This document shows, piece by piece, positions 63,414 to 64,000 of a stretch of 64,000 bases of DNA. The translations under genes and the position numbers were made by a program. The number at the start of each line of letters is the position of its first letter. Position 1 is the first letter of the stretch. The DNA is from Paracoccus denitrificans (GTDB lineage: Bacteria; Pseudomonadota; Alphaproteobacteria; Rhodobacterales; Rhodobacteraceae), in NCBI GenBank assembly GCA_005768755.1, contig VAFL01000007.1, positions 124,001 to 188,000 of the forward strand, given 5' to 3'. The notes under the pieces are model-generated. The model was not told where the DNA came from. It worked only from the letters and a program-made list of their open reading frames with translations, and searched no databases.

Positions 63414-63852
63414 GATCATGCGGGAACTGCTTGGAAAAATACTGGGCCGACGGCCGCCCGTCCTGCAGGTTGCAGCGCTTTGCCTGAAGCCCGAAACCGG
63501 CAGGGTGCTGCTGATCACAAGCCGGGGCACGGGGCGGTGGATCATTCCCAAGGGCTGGCCGATGACCGGGCGCAGCGCCGCCGGGGCCGCCTTGCGCGAA
63601 GCCTGGGAAGAGGCAGGCGTGCGCGGGCACGCCCAGGAAACGCCCATCGGACAATATGGCTATAACAAGAAGCAGGGCCGCGGCCTGACAATTCCGATCA
63701 GCGTTCAGGTCTATCTGATCCGCGTCTCCAGGCTGGAAAATGATTTCCCCGAAGCCGGAGAGCGCGATCGCGCGTGGTTCACGCCTGCCGAAGCCGCCGA
63801 TCTTGTCGATGAGGATGAGTTGAAGGACCTGCTGCGGAATTTCCCCGCATAA
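63406..63852 (+). CDS. NUDIX hydrolase
   Basis: A 148-residue protein (144 if started at 63418). The NUDIX box is GWPMTGRSAAGAALREAWEE plus AG, in which the first Glu of the consensus is replaced by Arg while REAWEEAG is kept, a variant I know from alphaproteobacterial DIPP-like members. Likely cleaves a nucleoside diphosphate-X compound. Substrate unknown. Start overlaps the arfB stop. Confidence 0.85.
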   Translation: MNRIMRELLGKILGRRPPVLQVAALCLKPETGRVLLITSRGTGRWIIPKGWPMTGRSAAGAALREAWEEAGVRGHAQETPIGQYGYNKKQGRGLTIPISVQVYLIRVSRLENDFPEAGERDRAWFTPAEAADLVDEDELKDLLRNFPA

Positions 63853-63903
63853 GGCATCATACTGCGACTTGTCGCCGCACGCCAAAGCCCTATTGTCGCG
63901 CAA

Positions 63904-64000
63904 ATGCCCACGCCAACCGACTATCGTATTCTGGACAAGGACCTGACCCGGCTCGGCCATGCCGAGGGTGCCGGGCGGATCGCGGCCCGCCCGCTGCGAC
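63904..64000 (+). CDS. Start of an unidentified gene, cut by the window edge
   Basis: ATG at 63904 opens a frame that stays open to the edge (32 codons, MPTPTDYRILDKDLTRL onward). The start follows 51 bp after the NUDIX gene. Too short to name. Confidence 0.5.
   Translation, partial: MPTPTDYRILDKDLTRLGHAEGAGRIAARPLR

Overview
The window is GC-rich, densely coded chromosomal DNA from an alphaproteobacterium, most likely a Rhodobacteraceae member close to Paracoccus. The pointers are a GcrA cell-cycle regulator, a 49-residue aa3-type cytochrome oxidase subunit IV of the Paracoccus kind, a Rhodobacter/Paracoccus-type porin, ETF-ubiquinone oxidoreductase, a leuS-lptE-holA block and DUF1491 next to era. 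Almost everything is housekeeping or conserved accessory content. I saw no tRNA, rRNA, CRISPR array, prophage or intact insertion sequence. Genes are packed into short operons with many 1-4 bp stop/start overlaps, so translational coupling is common.

Layout. 1-1.9 kb: end of a LivM-type permease gene and two LivG/LivF-type ATPase genes. 2-3 kb: a full-length aspartate-semialdehyde dehydrogenase homologue that lacks the catalytic Cys and His. 3-5.2 kb: a DUF2268 metalloprotease-like gene, then an HxlR regulator divergent from a monooxygenase/FMN-reductase fusion, with a clean inverted repeat between them. 5.2-10.4 kb (minus): ftsK, a dapC-type aminotransferase and an amidase. 10.5-15.9 kb: a UbiH-family hydroxylase, the CnoX-like/LON-domain/Trm112 operon, xthA and an MFS carrier. 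16-21 kb: an orphan OmpR-type regulator, ribA with an L,D-transpeptidase gene, a YggS homologue, a porin and a DUF3576 lipoprotein. 21-26.6 kb: leuS-lptE-holA plus a flavoprotein. 26.5-29 kb: GST, an MFS carrier, a fragment of an IS5-family transposase and a PaaI thioesterase. 29-33 kb: rluA-like, lepB-rnc-era-DUF1491 and two candidate small proteins. 33-40.5 kb: rarD, then the minus-strand run ETF-QO, TPR lipoprotein-like protein, ispE, pdxJ, a secreted protein and acpS. 40.7-48 kb: greA with a structured leader, azlCD, an operon of acyl-CoA dehydrogenase, MBL hydrolase, oxidase subunit IV and a possible permuted NlpC/P60 lipoprotein, then a Sua5-type gene. 48-55 kb: a 25-codon lipopeptide ORF, an AlgH homologue, a DsbD-alpha-like protein, argD-GNAT-argF, an ABC-2 permease with a VOC protein, and gcrA-DUF2478-tusA. 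55-63 kb: maeB and an RND pump with two tandem adaptors. 63-64 kb: arfB, a NUDIX gene and the first 32 codons of an unidentified gene.

The observations I would follow first are the ASADH pseudoenzyme (2003-3025), the HxlR-controlled fusion flavoprotein with its operator (3876-5191), the very small lipopeptide gene (48056-48133), and the permuted-papain-like lipoprotein coupled to oxidase subunit IV (43369-44153). All functional assignments come from reading motifs by eye; no database search was run.
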